Assembly (NCBI RefSeq): GCF_009906855.1
Contig: NZ_CP047650.1
Coordinates: 4,960,001-5,024,000, forward strand
Length of the DNA stretch: 64,000 nucleotides
Direction of reading: 5' to 3'
Source: Xylophilus rhododendri
GTDB taxonomy: Bacteria; Pseudomonadota; Gammaproteobacteria; Burkholderiales; Burkholderiaceae_C
Both the position numbers and the translations under genes were made by a program. The notes under the pieces are model-generated. The model saw nothing but the letters and a program-made list of their open reading frames with translations. It ran no database searches and was not told the origin of the DNA. Below, in pieces: positions 47,043-55,723 of the stretch. The stretch's first letter is position 1. Every line of letters starts with the position of its first letter.

Positions 47043-48065
47043 CTATTTGGTGACCCGCGCCAGTTCGCTGCTGTAGAGCCTGAAGATGGCGGGGTCGTAG
47101 GTGGCGGCGAACCGGTCCGTCACCGGCTTGGAGATGGCGCGCATGCGGGCCTGTTCGGCCGGCGCCACTTCGTTGTATTGCATGCCCTTGGCCTGCAGGT
47201 CGGCCACGGCTTTCTGGGCCGCCGCGCGGCTTACCTGGCGCTGGTAGCCGCGGGCTTCGTCGGCCGCCTCGTGCATGAGCTTCTGCTCGGTGGGGGTGAG
47301 CTTGTCCCAGAACTTCTTGCTGACCAGCACGATGTTGGCGGCGTACACATGGTTGGTCGCGCTGACGTACTTCTGCACCTCGAAGAACTTGTTCGACAGG
47401 ATGACGGCGAAGGGGTTCTCCTGGCCGTCCACCGCCTTGGATTCGAGTGCGCCGTAAAGCTCGGCGAAGGGCATGGGCACCGGGTTGGCCTTGAAGGCCT
47501 TGAAGGTTTCCAGGAACACCGGGTTGGGGATCACACGCACCTTCAGGCCGTCGAAGTCTTCCGGCCTGGTGACCGGGCGCTTGCTGTTGGTGAGGTTGCG
47601 AAAACCCAGGTCCCAGTAGCCCAGCGCCACCAGGCCTTTTTCCGGCAGGCGGGCCAGCAGGGCCTGGCCGAAGGGGCCGTCGAGCAGCGCATCGGCCTGG
47701 GCGAAGCTGGTGACGGCGAAGGGGAAATCGATCAGCCCGAATTCCTTGACGATGCCCGCCAGCGAGGTGGTGGCCGGGGCCGACATCTCCTGCACGCCGC
47801 CCTGCAGGGCCGACTGCTGCTGCATCTCGTTGCCGAGTTGCGAGGCCGGGAACTCCTGCACCTTCAGCTTGCCGCCGCTCTTGGCCGCGAGCAGCTCGCC
47901 GAAGCGCTTCACGCCGAAGCTCACCGGGTGGTCGGCGTTGTTGAGGTGGCCGAAGCGGATGGTGCGTTCGTGGATGTCCTGCGCCGTGGCGGCGCCGGCG
48001 CCGAACAGGGCCAGGCAGGCGGCCGCGACGAATGGGCGCACGGCGGCGGTGAGGGCTTTTTTCAT
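47043..48065 (-). CDS. TRAP transporter solute receptor (DctP), copy 1
   Basis: 340 aa, periplasmic; signal peptide MKKALTAAVRPFVAAACLAL...ATA. Family motifs SGGKLKVQEFPASQLGNEMQ, RVIPNPVFLETFKAFKANPV (binding Arg), GALESKAVDGQENPFAVILS. First gene of dctP-aroQ-dctQ-dctM. A paralogue is at 54547-55578. The neighbourhood suggests an aromatic or alicyclic carboxylate ligand such as quinate, shikimate or protocatechuate; this is inference. Confidence 0.92.
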   Translation of the reverse strand: MKKALTAAVRPFVAAACLALFGAGAATAQDIHERTIRFGHLNNADHPVSFGVKRFGELLAAKSGGKLKVQEFPASQLGNEMQQQSALQGGVQEMSAPATTSLAGIVKEFGLIDFPFAVTSFAQADALLDGPFGQALLARLPEKGLVALGYWDLGFRNLTNSKRPVTRPEDFDGLKVRVIPNPVFLETFKAFKANPVPMPFAELYGALESKAVDGQENPFAVILSNKFFEVQKYVSATNHVYAANIVLVSKKFWDKLTPTEQKLMHEAADEARGYQRQVSRAAAQKAVADLQAKGMQYNEVAPAEQARMRAISKPVTDRFAATYDPAIFRLYSSELARVTK

Positions 48066-48100
48066 GTTGTCTCCAGATGCGGTGGGGCGATCGTAGTCAG

Positions 48101-48121
48101 AACTGGAAAGTAATTCCAGTT
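48101..48121. promoter_or_regulatory. Strong palindrome, probable IclR operator
   Basis: AACTGGAA-AGTAA-TTCCAGTT, perfect 8-bp arms with 5-bp spacer, followed by another TTCCAG half. The TGGAA/TTCCA core matches the known IclR-family pattern (TGGAAA-N-TTTCCA). It is centred between the divergent dctP copy 1 and iclR copy 1 genes. Confidence 0.75.
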
Positions 48122-48181
48122 TCCAGATTCGTGGTTTACCCGCGTTAGACTCGATGCCACACCCCGTCAGACTTCGGCCCG

Positions 48182-48976
48182 ATGACCACGTCCACACTCG
48201 AACGCTCGCTCAACATCCTCGAATACCTGTCTCGGTTTCCGGAAGGCCGCTCGCTGGCCGCGGTGGCCGCCGCGCTGCAGCTGCCGGCCAGCGCCTGCCA
48301 CCGGCTGCTGACCGAGCTGGTGCGCTGCAACTACGTCAAGCAGGAGCGGGACTACGGCGACTACGCACTCACCACCAAGCTGGCCGCGGTGGGGCTGTCC
48401 TATCTGTCGAACGCGGGCATCGTGGACATCGCCCAGCCGCTGATCGACCGCGCCGCCCAGCTCTCCGGCGAGCTGGCGCGGCTGGCGGTGGTCGATGGCG
48501 AGCGGCTGACCTTCGTGGCCAAGGCGCAGGGCGCGCGCGGCGGCCTGCGTTACGACCCGGACATGGGCCTGGACGTGCGCCTGTCCTGCAGCGCGGCGGG
48601 GCATGCCTGGCTGGCCACGCTGCCGGATGCGCAGGCCCTGGCCATCGTGGAGCGGCAGGGCCTGGGCCGGCCGGAAGACTTCGGGCCGCGGGCGCCAACC
48701 TCCCTGCGGGCGGTGAAGAAATACCTCGCCGATGCGCGGGAGCGGGGTTTCAGCGTGATCGTGGATGTGTTTGCGCCCGGCATGGCGGCGATGGCCGCGG
48801 CGGTGCAGCGGGAGGGGGAAGCGGCCCAGGGCGTGATCACCCTGGCCGGCCCGCTGCTGCGGCTGACGGAGGCACGCATGCTGGAGCTGGGGCCGATGCT
48901 GGTGGAGGTGGCCCACGAGCTGGCCCTGTCCAGCAGCGCATCGCCGATGATGGGGAAGACCCGGCGCGCTTCCTGA
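48182..48976 (+). CDS. IclR-family transcriptional regulator, copy 1
   Basis: 264 aa. HTH near residue 20-45 (SLAAVAAALQLPASACHRLL), effector domain with GERLTFVAKAQGARGGLRYDPDMG. It shares long identical stretches with the IclR at 55724. Divergent from the dctP-aroQ-dctQM operon with a perfect palindrome between. Expected to respond to an aromatic pathway intermediate. Ends 1 bp before the convergent pcaD stop. Confidence 0.93.
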   Translation: MTTSTLERSLNILEYLSRFPEGRSLAAVAAALQLPASACHRLLTELVRCNYVKQERDYGDYALTTKLAAVGLSYLSNAGIVDIAQPLIDRAAQLSGELARLAVVDGERLTFVAKAQGARGGLRYDPDMGLDVRLSCSAAGHAWLATLPDAQALAIVERQGLGRPEDFGPRAPTSLRAVKKYLADARERGFSVIVDVFAPGMAAMAAAVQREGEAAQGVITLAGPLLRLTEARMLELGPMLVEVAHELALSSSASPMMGKTRRAS

Positions 48977-48977
48977 G

Positions 48978-49751
48978 CTAGCGGGCGAATCGGGTGATCA
49001 GCTCGGCCAGCACCTCGGCCTGTTCGACGCTGCTGATGTGTGCGGCGTCGACGGTCTCCAGTCGGGCGCCGACTATCGCCGTTGCGATCTGCTCCGACAT
49101 GGCGGGCGGCGTCGCCAGGTCCTGTGCTCCGGCGATGACCAGCGTGGGCAGTTGCAGGCCGCGATTGGTCTGGCGGAAGTCGATGGCGGCCACCGCTTCG
49201 CAGCTGTCGGCATAGGCCTCGGCGGTGTTGGCCAGCAGGGTCGCGCGCAGGCGCGCCGCGGCTTCCATCCCCATGGCGGTGCGCCTGAAATCCGGCGTCA
49301 GCCAGCGTTCCACGGCGCCGTCGGCCACGGCCGATATGCCTTTTTCCCGCACGGTGGCGACACGTGTGGACCAGGGGCTGCGGTCCGGGTAATGCGCCGA
49401 CGAGTTCACGATGACCAGCCGCTCGACCCGCCCCGGATGCCGCGCCGCCAGTGCCTGGGCCGTCATGCCGCCCATCGACAGGCCGATGAAGGCGCGCGCC
49501 TGGCCCTCGGGCTGGCTGGCGATGAGTTCGGCGGCGTCATCCGCCAGGTCTTCCACCGACCAGGGGCCGGGCACCACGGCCGAGCGCCCGTGGCAACGGT
49601 GGTCGTAGCGCAGCACGGTGAAGCTGGCCTGCAGCCGCGCGGCCGCCGCGTCCCACATCGAGAGATCCAGGCCCAGGGCATGGCTGAGCACGATGAGCGG
49701 GCCGCTGCCGGCTCTTTCGAAATGAAGTGGGGGCATGCTGGATTCAGACAT
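48978..49751 (-). CDS. pcaD: 3-oxoadipate enol-lactonase
   Basis: 257-aa alpha/beta hydrolase that opens beta-ketoadipate enol-lactone in the protocatechuate branch. Nucleophile motif IGLSMGGMTAQAL (Ser), acid Asp near residue 205 and His in VDAAHISSVEQ. The gene overlaps the end of pcaG by 8 nt, so the order is pcaH-pcaG-pcaD. Confidence 0.93.
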   Translation of the reverse strand: MSESSMPPLHFERAGSGPLIVLSHALGLDLSMWDAAAARLQASFTVLRYDHRCHGRSAVVPGPWSVEDLADDAAELIASQPEGQARAFIGLSMGGMTAQALAARHPGRVERLVIVNSSAHYPDRSPWSTRVATVREKGISAVADGAVERWLTPDFRRTAMGMEAAARLRATLLANTAEAYADSCEAVAAIDFRQTNRGLQLPTLVIAGAQDLATPPAMSEQIATAIVGARLETVDAAHISSVEQAEVLAELITRFAR

Positions 49752-50349
49752 CGAAGAACACGGTTTCGGCCTCGCCCTGCATGTGGATGTCGAAGGTGTA
49801 GACCACTTGGCCGCCGCTTTCGCCGCGCCTTGCGATCAGGGTGTGGCGGCGTGCCGGCGGAGCGCTCGACAGTACCGCATCGCCGTCATTGGCGTGCGCC
49901 TCGTCGTCGAAGTAGACCCGGGTGAAGGCATGCACCAGCAGGCCGCGCATCGTCACGACCAGGTCGATGTGGGGGGCGCCGCCGTCCGCATTCACGCCGG
50001 GCTTGACGGTGTCGAACCAGTACCGGTTCTGCGGATCGGTGCCTGTGCCGCAGCGCCCGAAGCCGCGAAAGCCCATCGCCGCGGCCTGTGCCGGACTGTC
50101 CGGATAGGCGCCATCGCCGTCGGGCTGGCTGATCTCGACCATCGCGTCGAACACGGGCTTGCCGTCTCCGTCGAACACCCGGCCCTCCAGCCGGATCCGT
50201 TCGCCCCGTGCGGCATCCAGCGCCACGCGGGAATCGAACACCTGACCGAAGTCGTAGCCGTACTGCACCGCCGTCAGTCCGTAGGCGAAGTAGGGACCGA
50301 CCGTCTGGGAAGGGGTCTGGCCGAAGTTGGTTTTTTGTCCCTGCATCAT
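49744..50349 (-). CDS. pcaG: Protocatechuate 3,4-dioxygenase alpha subunit
   Basis: 201 aa, intradiol dioxygenase fold (TPSQTVGPYFAYGL, then LEGRVFDGDGKPVFDAMVEI). Alpha subunits lack the iron ligands and shape the active site. Two ATGs at 50349 and 50346; the first is 1 bp from the pcaH stop. Confidence 0.95.
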   Translation of the reverse strand: MMQGQKTNFGQTPSQTVGPYFAYGLTAVQYGYDFGQVFDSRVALDAARGERIRLEGRVFDGDGKPVFDAMVEISQPDGDGAYPDSPAQAAAMGFRGFGRCGTGTDPQNRYWFDTVKPGVNADGGAPHIDLVVTMRGLLVHAFTRVYFDDEAHANDGDAVLSSAPPARRHTLIARRGESGGQVVYTFDIHMQGEAETVFFDV

Positions 50350-50350
50350 G

Positions 50351-51076
50351 TCAGCGGCCCTCGAACGGGGTTTCGTCCGCGCCCCGCAGCACCACGTCGA
50401 AGCGGTAGCCCAGGGCGTAGTTCTCCTCGGTCAGGTCCAGGTCGAAATCCGATACCAGGCGGCTGCGCGCATGCTCGGGCGTGCCGGTGTACATGGGGTC
50501 GTAGGGCAGCAGCGGGTCGCCGGGAAAGTACATCTGGGTGACCAGCCGGCTGCCGAAATGCGCGCCGAACAGCGACAGGTGGATGTGCTGCGGCCGCCAG
50601 GCATTGGGGTGGTTGCCCCAGGGGTAGGCGCCGGGCTTGATGGTGAGGAAGCGGTAGCGGCCCTCGTCGTCGGTGAGGCAGCGGCCGGCGCCGAGGAAGT
50701 TGGGGTCCAGCGGCGCGTCGTGTTGGTCGCCCTTGTGCACATAGCGGCCGGCGGCATTGGCCTGCCAGATCTCCACCAGGGTGTTGCGCACCGGGCGCCG
50801 CCGGTCGTCCAGCACCTGGCCGGCCAGCACCATGCGTTCGCCGATCGGCTGGCCGTTGCGCTGGGCGTTGCGGGTGAGGTCGTGGTCCAGCGGGCCGATG
50901 TCGCCATGGCCGTACACCGGCTGGCGCAGTTCGCCCAGCGCCGCCTTCAGGGGCAGCAGTGGCCGGGTGGGGCCGCGTTTGGCGGTGGAGGCGTAGCCCT
51001 GGTAGATGTGGGCCGGATGGCTGTCCCAATCGCGCCGGGAAAGCGTGGGGGTGCTTGTCTCTGTCATCGTGTTCAT
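50351..51076 (-). CDS. pcaH: Protocatechuate 3,4-dioxygenase beta subunit
   Basis: 241-aa iron-binding subunit that cleaves protocatechuate to 3-carboxy-cis,cis-muconate. The Fe(III) ligands are visible as Tyr in EGRYRFLT, Tyr in GAYPWGN, and the two His in RPQHIHLSLFG. The N-terminus DSHPAHIYQGYAST is typical. ATG 51076 chosen; GTG 51085 and ATG 51067 are in frame. Divergent from pcaQ. Confidence 0.95.
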   Translation of the reverse strand: MNTMTETSTPTLSRRDWDSHPAHIYQGYASTAKRGPTRPLLPLKAALGELRQPVYGHGDIGPLDHDLTRNAQRNGQPIGERMVLAGQVLDDRRRPVRNTLVEIWQANAAGRYVHKGDQHDAPLDPNFLGAGRCLTDDEGRYRFLTIKPGAYPWGNHPNAWRPQHIHLSLFGAHFGSRLVTQMYFPGDPLLPYDPMYTGTPEHARSRLVSDFDLDLTEENYALGYRFDVVLRGADETPFEGR

Positions 51077-51109
51077 GCGGGGCACTCTAGGCCGCGGGGA
51101 TCATGCTGT

Positions 51110-51131
51110 AAATTGACGGATTCGTTAATTT
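51110..51131. promoter_or_regulatory. Candidate PcaQ operator/promoter region
   Basis: AAATT-GACGGATTCGTT-AATTT, 5-bp arms with 12-bp spacer (T-N11-A type), the only AT-rich stretch between divergent pcaH and pcaQ. Confidence 0.45.
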
Positions 51132-51150
51132 CAATACGGATCGGTCATTG

Positions 51151-52131
51151 ATGGACAGGCCTCTCACCGATGCCTTCTCGCGCGGCCTGCAGCTGCGCCA
51201 CATGCGCTGCCTGGTGGCGATCGCGCAGGAGCGCCACCTGGCCCGCGCCGCCGAGCGTCTGGCGGTGAGCCAGCCGGCGGTGTCGCGCATCCTGGCCGAG
51301 CTGGAGGCGCTGGCGGGCGTTCGCCTGGTGGAGCGTTCCGACAGCGGACGGCGCGGCATCCGCGGCCTGACGCCGGATGGGGAGCGGCTGCTGCCGCTGG
51401 CGCTGCGCATGCTGGAGGCGGTGCAGCAGGCGTCCGCGGCACTGCGGCCGGACATGGGCGATGCGACGGTCCGGCTGCGGCTGGGCGCGCTGCCCAGCGC
51501 GGCGCAGTCGCTGGTGCCGGCGGCGCTGGCGCGGCTGCGCGAGCAGGTGCCGGCCCTGCGGCTGGAGGTGCAGGTGGCCGCCAACGACGAGCTGCTGGAC
51601 GACCTGCGCGCCGGCGCGCTCGACCTGGTGGTGGGCCGCATGAGCGACCCCCGCCTGATGGAGGGCCTGAGTTTCGAGCTGCTGCGCATCGAGCCGCTGA
51701 TGCTGCTGGTGCGGGCCGACCATCCGCTGGCGCGGCGCAGGCCGGCGCTGCATGCGCTCATCGAATACCCCTGGGTGGTCTACCCCGAAGGCACGGTGCC
51801 GCGCCACCACACCGAAAGCCTGCTGGATGCCCGCGGCCTGGGCCTGCCCACCGGGCTGACGCAGACGCTGGACATGGCGGTGGCCCGGGGCCTGGTGATG
51901 CGCTCGGACGCGGTCTGGGCCACGCCGGCCGGCGCGGTGCAGGACGACATCGCCGAGGGCCGGCTCAAGGCGGTGCTGGTGGATGCGGCCGGCACCGAGG
52001 AACCGGTGGGCCTGCTGCGCCGCCGCGATGTGGCGCTGCCGCCGGTGGCCGAGACCCTGGCCGCCCTGCTCAGGCGCGGCGCGCTGCCGGCCAAGGGGGC
52101 GCGGCGCGGCCGTGCCCGGGCGCCGGCCTGA
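51151..52131 (+). CDS. pcaQ: LysR-family activator PcaQ
   Basis: 326 aa. N-terminal HTH (LRHMRCLVAIAQERHLARAAERL, SQPAVSRILAELEALAG) of the PcaQ/GbpR subgroup, then the LysR effector domain. Divergent from pcaHG-pcaD, the standard arrangement; PcaQ activates pca genes in response to 3-carboxymuconate or beta-carboxymuconolactone (established in rhizobia). Start ATG 51151 rather than TTG 51148. Confidence 0.9.
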   Translation: MDRPLTDAFSRGLQLRHMRCLVAIAQERHLARAAERLAVSQPAVSRILAELEALAGVRLVERSDSGRRGIRGLTPDGERLLPLALRMLEAVQQASAALRPDMGDATVRLRLGALPSAAQSLVPAALARLREQVPALRLEVQVAANDELLDDLRAGALDLVVGRMSDPRLMEGLSFELLRIEPLMLLVRADHPLARRRPALHALIEYPWVVYPEGTVPRHHTESLLDARGLGLPTGLTQTLDMAVARGLVMRSDAVWATPAGAVQDDIAEGRLKAVLVDAAGTEEPVGLLRRRDVALPPVAETLAALLRRGALPAKGARRGRARAPA

Positions 52132-52551
52132 TCAGGGCTGGTAAGGCTCCAGCAGGCCCTTGTCCCGCAGGATGCCGCTGGCGATGCCGAAGGCATGGTT
52201 GGCCACGGGAATGCCGCAGTAGATGGCGGCCATCTGGATGACTTCCTTGATGTCGTCCGGGGTGAGGCGCGAGTCCTCCGGCGCATCGAGCGCCGCGCGC
52301 ACATGCAGCGCGAATTCCTCGTAGGCATGGATGCCCAGCATCATCGACAGCACCATGAAGCGGCGTGTCCTGTCGCCCAATGCCGGCCGGCCCCAGATGT
52401 CGTTCCAGGCATGGCGGGTGATCATGTCCTGGAACTCGGCATTGAAGGTGCTTCGCTTGGCCAGGGACTGGTCCACCCAGGCATCGCCGAGGATGCGGCG
52501 GCGGTTGACGAGTCCGGCTTCGAATTCCTGCTGGCTGTGTTCCTGGCTCAT
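52132..52551 (-). CDS. pcaC: 4-carboxymuconolactone decarboxylase
   Basis: 139 aa, CMD/AhpD-like helical fold; converts gamma-carboxymuconolactone to beta-ketoadipate enol-lactone. Sequence GDAWVDQSLAKRSTFNAEFQD, the ITRHAWNDIWGR block and IYCGIPVANHAFGIA are characteristic. Overlaps pcaB by 4 nt (ATGA) and abuts convergent pcaQ. Confidence 0.95.
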   Translation of the reverse strand: MSQEHSQQEFEAGLVNRRRILGDAWVDQSLAKRSTFNAEFQDMITRHAWNDIWGRPALGDRTRRFMVLSMMLGIHAYEEFALHVRAALDAPEDSRLTPDDIKEVIQMAAIYCGIPVANHAFGIASGILRDKGLLEPYQP

Positions 52552-53774
52552 GTCGGTGTCCTGTTTTGGTTGATGGCTAAGGCTTGGTCGGTGTTCAGGC
52601 GCCGGACCTGGTCGCGCGCCAGCGATCCGGCCTGGAGGGCCAGGGCCGGCGAGAACCATTCCTCGGCGGCCTCGGCGGGGATCTGCTGGCGCAGGGTCTC
52701 GATGTTGGCACGCATGCGGGCGGCATCCACCACCAGGCCGGGCAGGGCGCCGGCCATGGCCTGCACGCTGCCATGCACCGCCAGCACCAGCTGCGGCCAG
52801 GTGGCCAGCTCGGCCTGCCAGGGGCCGAGGGCCCGCTCGTGGACCTGCGTCATCGCCCCGAGCAGGGTGGCGACGAGGCCGGGCACACGCGCCGCAGCGG
52901 CCAGGGCCACCATCGAGGCCACCGGGTTGCGTTTGTGCGGCATGGCGGACGACCCGCCCCGGCCTTCTTCCGTAGGCTCGCTGATCTCGCCGACTTCGAA
53001 CTGGCTCATCAGCGCGATGTCGCCCGCGATCTTGCCCAGGCTGCCGGCGACCACACCCAGCTCGCAGCCCAGCAGCACCCACAGGTCACGCTGGGTGTGC
53101 CATGCGCCATGGGGTTCCGTCAGGCCCAGCGAGGCCGCCATGCGCTTGGCCACGGCCGGGCCCTGGCCCTGCATCTGCGCCAGCGTGCCCACCGCGCCGC
53201 CCAGTTGCAGTTGCAGCGCCCGGTCGGCTGCCGCGCCCAGGCTGGCCAGGCTGCGCACCAGCGGCGCCGCCCAGTTGGCGGCCTTCAGGCCCAGGCTTGT
53301 GACCGAGGCGGGCTGCATCAGGGTGCGTGCCAGCACGGGCGTGTCCGCATGGCGGACGGCGAGGGCGAGCAGGGCTTGCGCGGCACTGCGCAGGTCGGCG
53401 ATCAGCAGGTCTATGGCGCGGCGGCTGAGCAGGGCCATGGCGGTGTCGATCACATCCTGGCTGGTGGCGCCCAGGTGCACATGCGGCAGGGCGGCCGGAT
53501 CGGCCTCATGCACCCGCTGCTTGAGCGCCTTCACCAGCGGGATCGCCACGCTGCCGGCCCGGCCGCTGTCGCGGGCGATCTGGCCGGTGTCGAAGGCATC
53601 GAGGTCGGCGCAGACGCGCTGGATGAGCGCGCTGGCCGAGGCCGGCACCAGGCCTTCGGCGGCCTGTGCTTCCACGAGCGCGGACTCGAAGGCCAGCATC
53701 GCGGCGACGAAGTTGCGGCCTTCGAAAACATCCAGGCTGGCGGGAGCGGAGAGGAAGGCGTCGAAGAGGTTCAT
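52548..53774 (-). CDS. pcaB: 3-carboxy-cis,cis-muconate cycloisomerase
   Basis: 408 aa, fumarase/ASL superfamily. Signature GSSAMPHKRNPVASM near residue 270, and HLGATSQDVIDTA near 120. Makes gamma-carboxymuconolactone, the PcaC substrate. ATG 53774 gives the usual N-terminus (LFDAFLSAPASLDVF); the frame remains open upstream without homology. Codes with pcaC as one unit, separated by 73 bp from the unknown gene upstream. Confidence 0.94.
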   Translation of the reverse strand: MNLFDAFLSAPASLDVFEGRNFVAAMLAFESALVEAQAAEGLVPASASALIQRVCADLDAFDTGQIARDSGRAGSVAIPLVKALKQRVHEADPAALPHVHLGATSQDVIDTAMALLSRRAIDLLIADLRSAAQALLALAVRHADTPVLARTLMQPASVTSLGLKAANWAAPLVRSLASLGAAADRALQLQLGGAVGTLAQMQGQGPAVAKRMAASLGLTEPHGAWHTQRDLWVLLGCELGVVAGSLGKIAGDIALMSQFEVGEISEPTEEGRGGSSAMPHKRNPVASMVALAAAARVPGLVATLLGAMTQVHERALGPWQAELATWPQLVLAVHGSVQAMAGALPGLVVDAARMRANIETLRQQIPAEAAEEWFSPALALQAGSLARDQVRRLNTDQALAINQNRTPT

Positions 53775-53847
53775 GTCGCGGTGTGGGCGTGCGGCGGGGA
53801 TGGATGGGCCGAGGGCGCGCATTGTGCGCCCCGGCGCCGATGCCCGC

Positions 53848-54537
53848 TCAGCCCGCGTCCTGCGCGGTGTTGCTGTGCGCGAGCCGGTAGAGGCCGCGTA
53901 TCGCCCGGCTTCCAGCGGCGCTGCCCGCCGCCTGCAGTGCCTCGTCGCCCAACTCGTCCGCCGCCAGGGCCTGCAGTGCGGCCAGCTCGTATCCGCAGGC
54001 CAGGAAGATCCAGTCGGCCGCCTGATCGGCACCGCCGCGGATCTGCTGTTCGGTGGTTGCGGCCATCGCCGGGGTGCGGGTCTGCAGCAGGTGGCCGGCG
54101 GTGCTGCCGGGGCGCAGGGCGATGTCCTGCGCCAGCGCCGAGAGCTTCTGCCGCAGCCGGTCTTCAGCGCCTTCGGCCGGCGTCAGCCGCACCGTCAGCA
54201 CATGGCCGGCCAGGGCGCCGCCGTGGCTGGCCAGCACCCGGCACTGGCTGCGCACCATCTGCCGGTGATGCGGCATCAGCCGGGTGGACCAGGGCGTGGG
54301 TGCGTTCAGCCGCGCCAGGTAGCCGGGGGAGCTGAGGGTGTCGTAGTCCTGCAGTTCGTACAGCACGAAGAAGCCTTCGCCGCCCTCGGCCGAAGCCCAG
54401 CGGGAGCCGCGCTGGAAGCCCGGCACGCCCATGCGTTCAGGGAAGTGTTCGTGGCTGTGCCAGTGTTCGAATTCGGCGCGCATCTCGCCCGCCATGTCCC
54501 ACCACATGGCGATGGCGGCCTCACCCAGCAATGCCAT
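53848..54537 (-). CDS. Uncharacterised protein, possible dimeric alpha+beta barrel
   Basis: 229 aa, no named family recognised with certainty. The N-terminal half has WHSHEHFPERMGVPGF followed by GFFVLYELQDYDTL, a pattern like the short alpha+beta barrel (EthD/ABM-type) proteins. The second half (HVLTVRLTPAEGAEDRLRQK ... DWIFLACGYELAALQAL) could be a second such unit. No signal peptide. It lies 9 bp after dctP copy 2 and just upstream of pcaB on the same strand. An auxiliary role in aromatic acid metabolism is suggested by context only. Confidence 0.7.
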   Translation of the reverse strand: MALLGEAAIAMWWDMAGEMRAEFEHWHSHEHFPERMGVPGFQRGSRWASAEGGEGFFVLYELQDYDTLSSPGYLARLNAPTPWSTRLMPHHRQMVRSQCRVLASHGGALAGHVLTVRLTPAEGAEDRLRQKLSALAQDIALRPGSTAGHLLQTRTPAMAATTEQQIRGGADQAADWIFLACGYELAALQALAADELGDEALQAAGSAAGSRAIRGLYRLAHSNTAQDAG

Positions 54538-54546
54538 GGCGCGGCC

Positions 54547-55578
54547 TCACTTGCCGCCGCGCAGGCGCGCGAGTTCGGCGTTGACCTGCTGCATCAGGCC
54601 TTCGCCGATCTCGCGGGAGAACTTGTCGACCACCGGCTGCACCTTCTGCCGCAGGCGTTCGGTCTCGGCCGGCGTGACATCGTTGACCTGCATGGTCTTG
54701 CGCAGGTTGTCGATGGACTGCTTCTCGGTGGCCTGGGCCACCTTGCGCTCTTCCTGCTTCGCCTCTACAGCGGCCTCTTCGATCACCTTGCGCTCGGCGG
54801 CGTTCAGGCCGTCCCAGGTCTTCTTGCTCATCAGCACCGGCATGCCGGTGTAGACATGGCGGGTCAGCGAAAGGTATTTCTGCACCTCGGCGAACTTGGC
54901 GGATTCGATCACGCCGACCGGGTTGTCCTGCCCGTCGATCGCCTTCGATTCGAGTGCGCCGTAGACCTCGCCGAAGGTCATGGGCACCGGGTTGGCGCCG
55001 AGCGCGGAGAACATCTCCAGGTAGATCGGCGAGGCGATGGCGCGCATCTTCAGGCCCTGCAGGTCCTCCGGCCGGGCGATGGGCCGCTTGCTGTTGGTCA
55101 TGTTGCGAAAGCCCAGGTCCCAGATGCCCAGGCCGACGATGCCGCGCTCGGCCAGGCCCGCCTGCAGCCGGGTGCCGATGGGGCCGTCGGAAATCGCCCA
55201 GGCCTCCTGCGGCGTGGTGAAGAGGAAGGGCAGGTCGAAGACGGTGAACTGCTTGTCGATGCCGGCCAGCAGGCCGGTGGCCATGGAGGCGAAATCCAGC
55301 GTGCCGCCCCGCACCGCCGACAGGTTCTGCTGGTCGCTGCCCAGCACCGCGTTGCCGAACAGGGCCACCTTCATCCTGCCGCCGCTCTTCTGCGCCACCA
55401 GGTCGGCGAACTTCTGCGCGCCCACGCCCAGGGGATGGTCCTTGGCGAGGCTGAAGGCGAACTTGAGGTTGCGCTCGCGGATGGTGTCCTGCGCCAGGGC
55501 CGGCAGGGCACAGACGGCCAACGCGGCTGCGGCCAGGGTGGCCAGAACCGTGCGGCGGACGCTCGATGGTGTGTGCAT
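54547..55578 (-). CDS. TRAP transporter solute receptor (DctP), copy 2
   Basis: 343 aa; signal peptide ending CALPALAQD. Shares with copy 1 the runs LGFRN-TNSKRP, GALESKA-DGQ-NP and E-VQKY-S. No dctQ/dctM genes adjoin, so it must use permeases from elsewhere, possibly those at 44706-46537. Divergent from the second iclR gene. Probably starts a unit dctP-unknown-pcaB-pcaC. Confidence 0.9.
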   Translation of the reverse strand: MHTPSSVRRTVLATLAAAALAVCALPALAQDTIRERNLKFAFSLAKDHPLGVGAQKFADLVAQKSGGRMKVALFGNAVLGSDQQNLSAVRGGTLDFASMATGLLAGIDKQFTVFDLPFLFTTPQEAWAISDGPIGTRLQAGLAERGIVGLGIWDLGFRNMTNSKRPIARPEDLQGLKMRAIASPIYLEMFSALGANPVPMTFGEVYGALESKAIDGQDNPVGVIESAKFAEVQKYLSLTRHVYTGMPVLMSKKTWDGLNAAERKVIEEAAVEAKQEERKVAQATEKQSIDNLRKTMQVNDVTPAETERLRQKVQPVVDKFSREIGEGLMQQVNAELARLRGGK

Positions 55579-55636
55579 GTCTCTTCCTTGTGTTGGCCGT
55601 CTTGGAGTGCGGCGGGCGCATGATAAACACGTTTTC

Positions 55637-55676
55637 TGAACGACATTCAACTTTATGAGAGCGTTCAAATTTTGAA
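55637..55676. promoter_or_regulatory. Two palindromic sites between dctP copy 2 and iclR copy 2
   Basis: TGAA-CGACA-TTCA (55637-55649) and TTCAA-ATT-TTGAA (55664-55676), centres 27 bp apart, in an AT-rich divergent intergenic stretch. Candidate operator for the second IclR regulator. Confidence 0.45.
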
Positions 55677-55723
55677 AGCCTGCGTATGATCCGGCCCTCC
55701 TTTTAGACACGACGAGACAAGCC

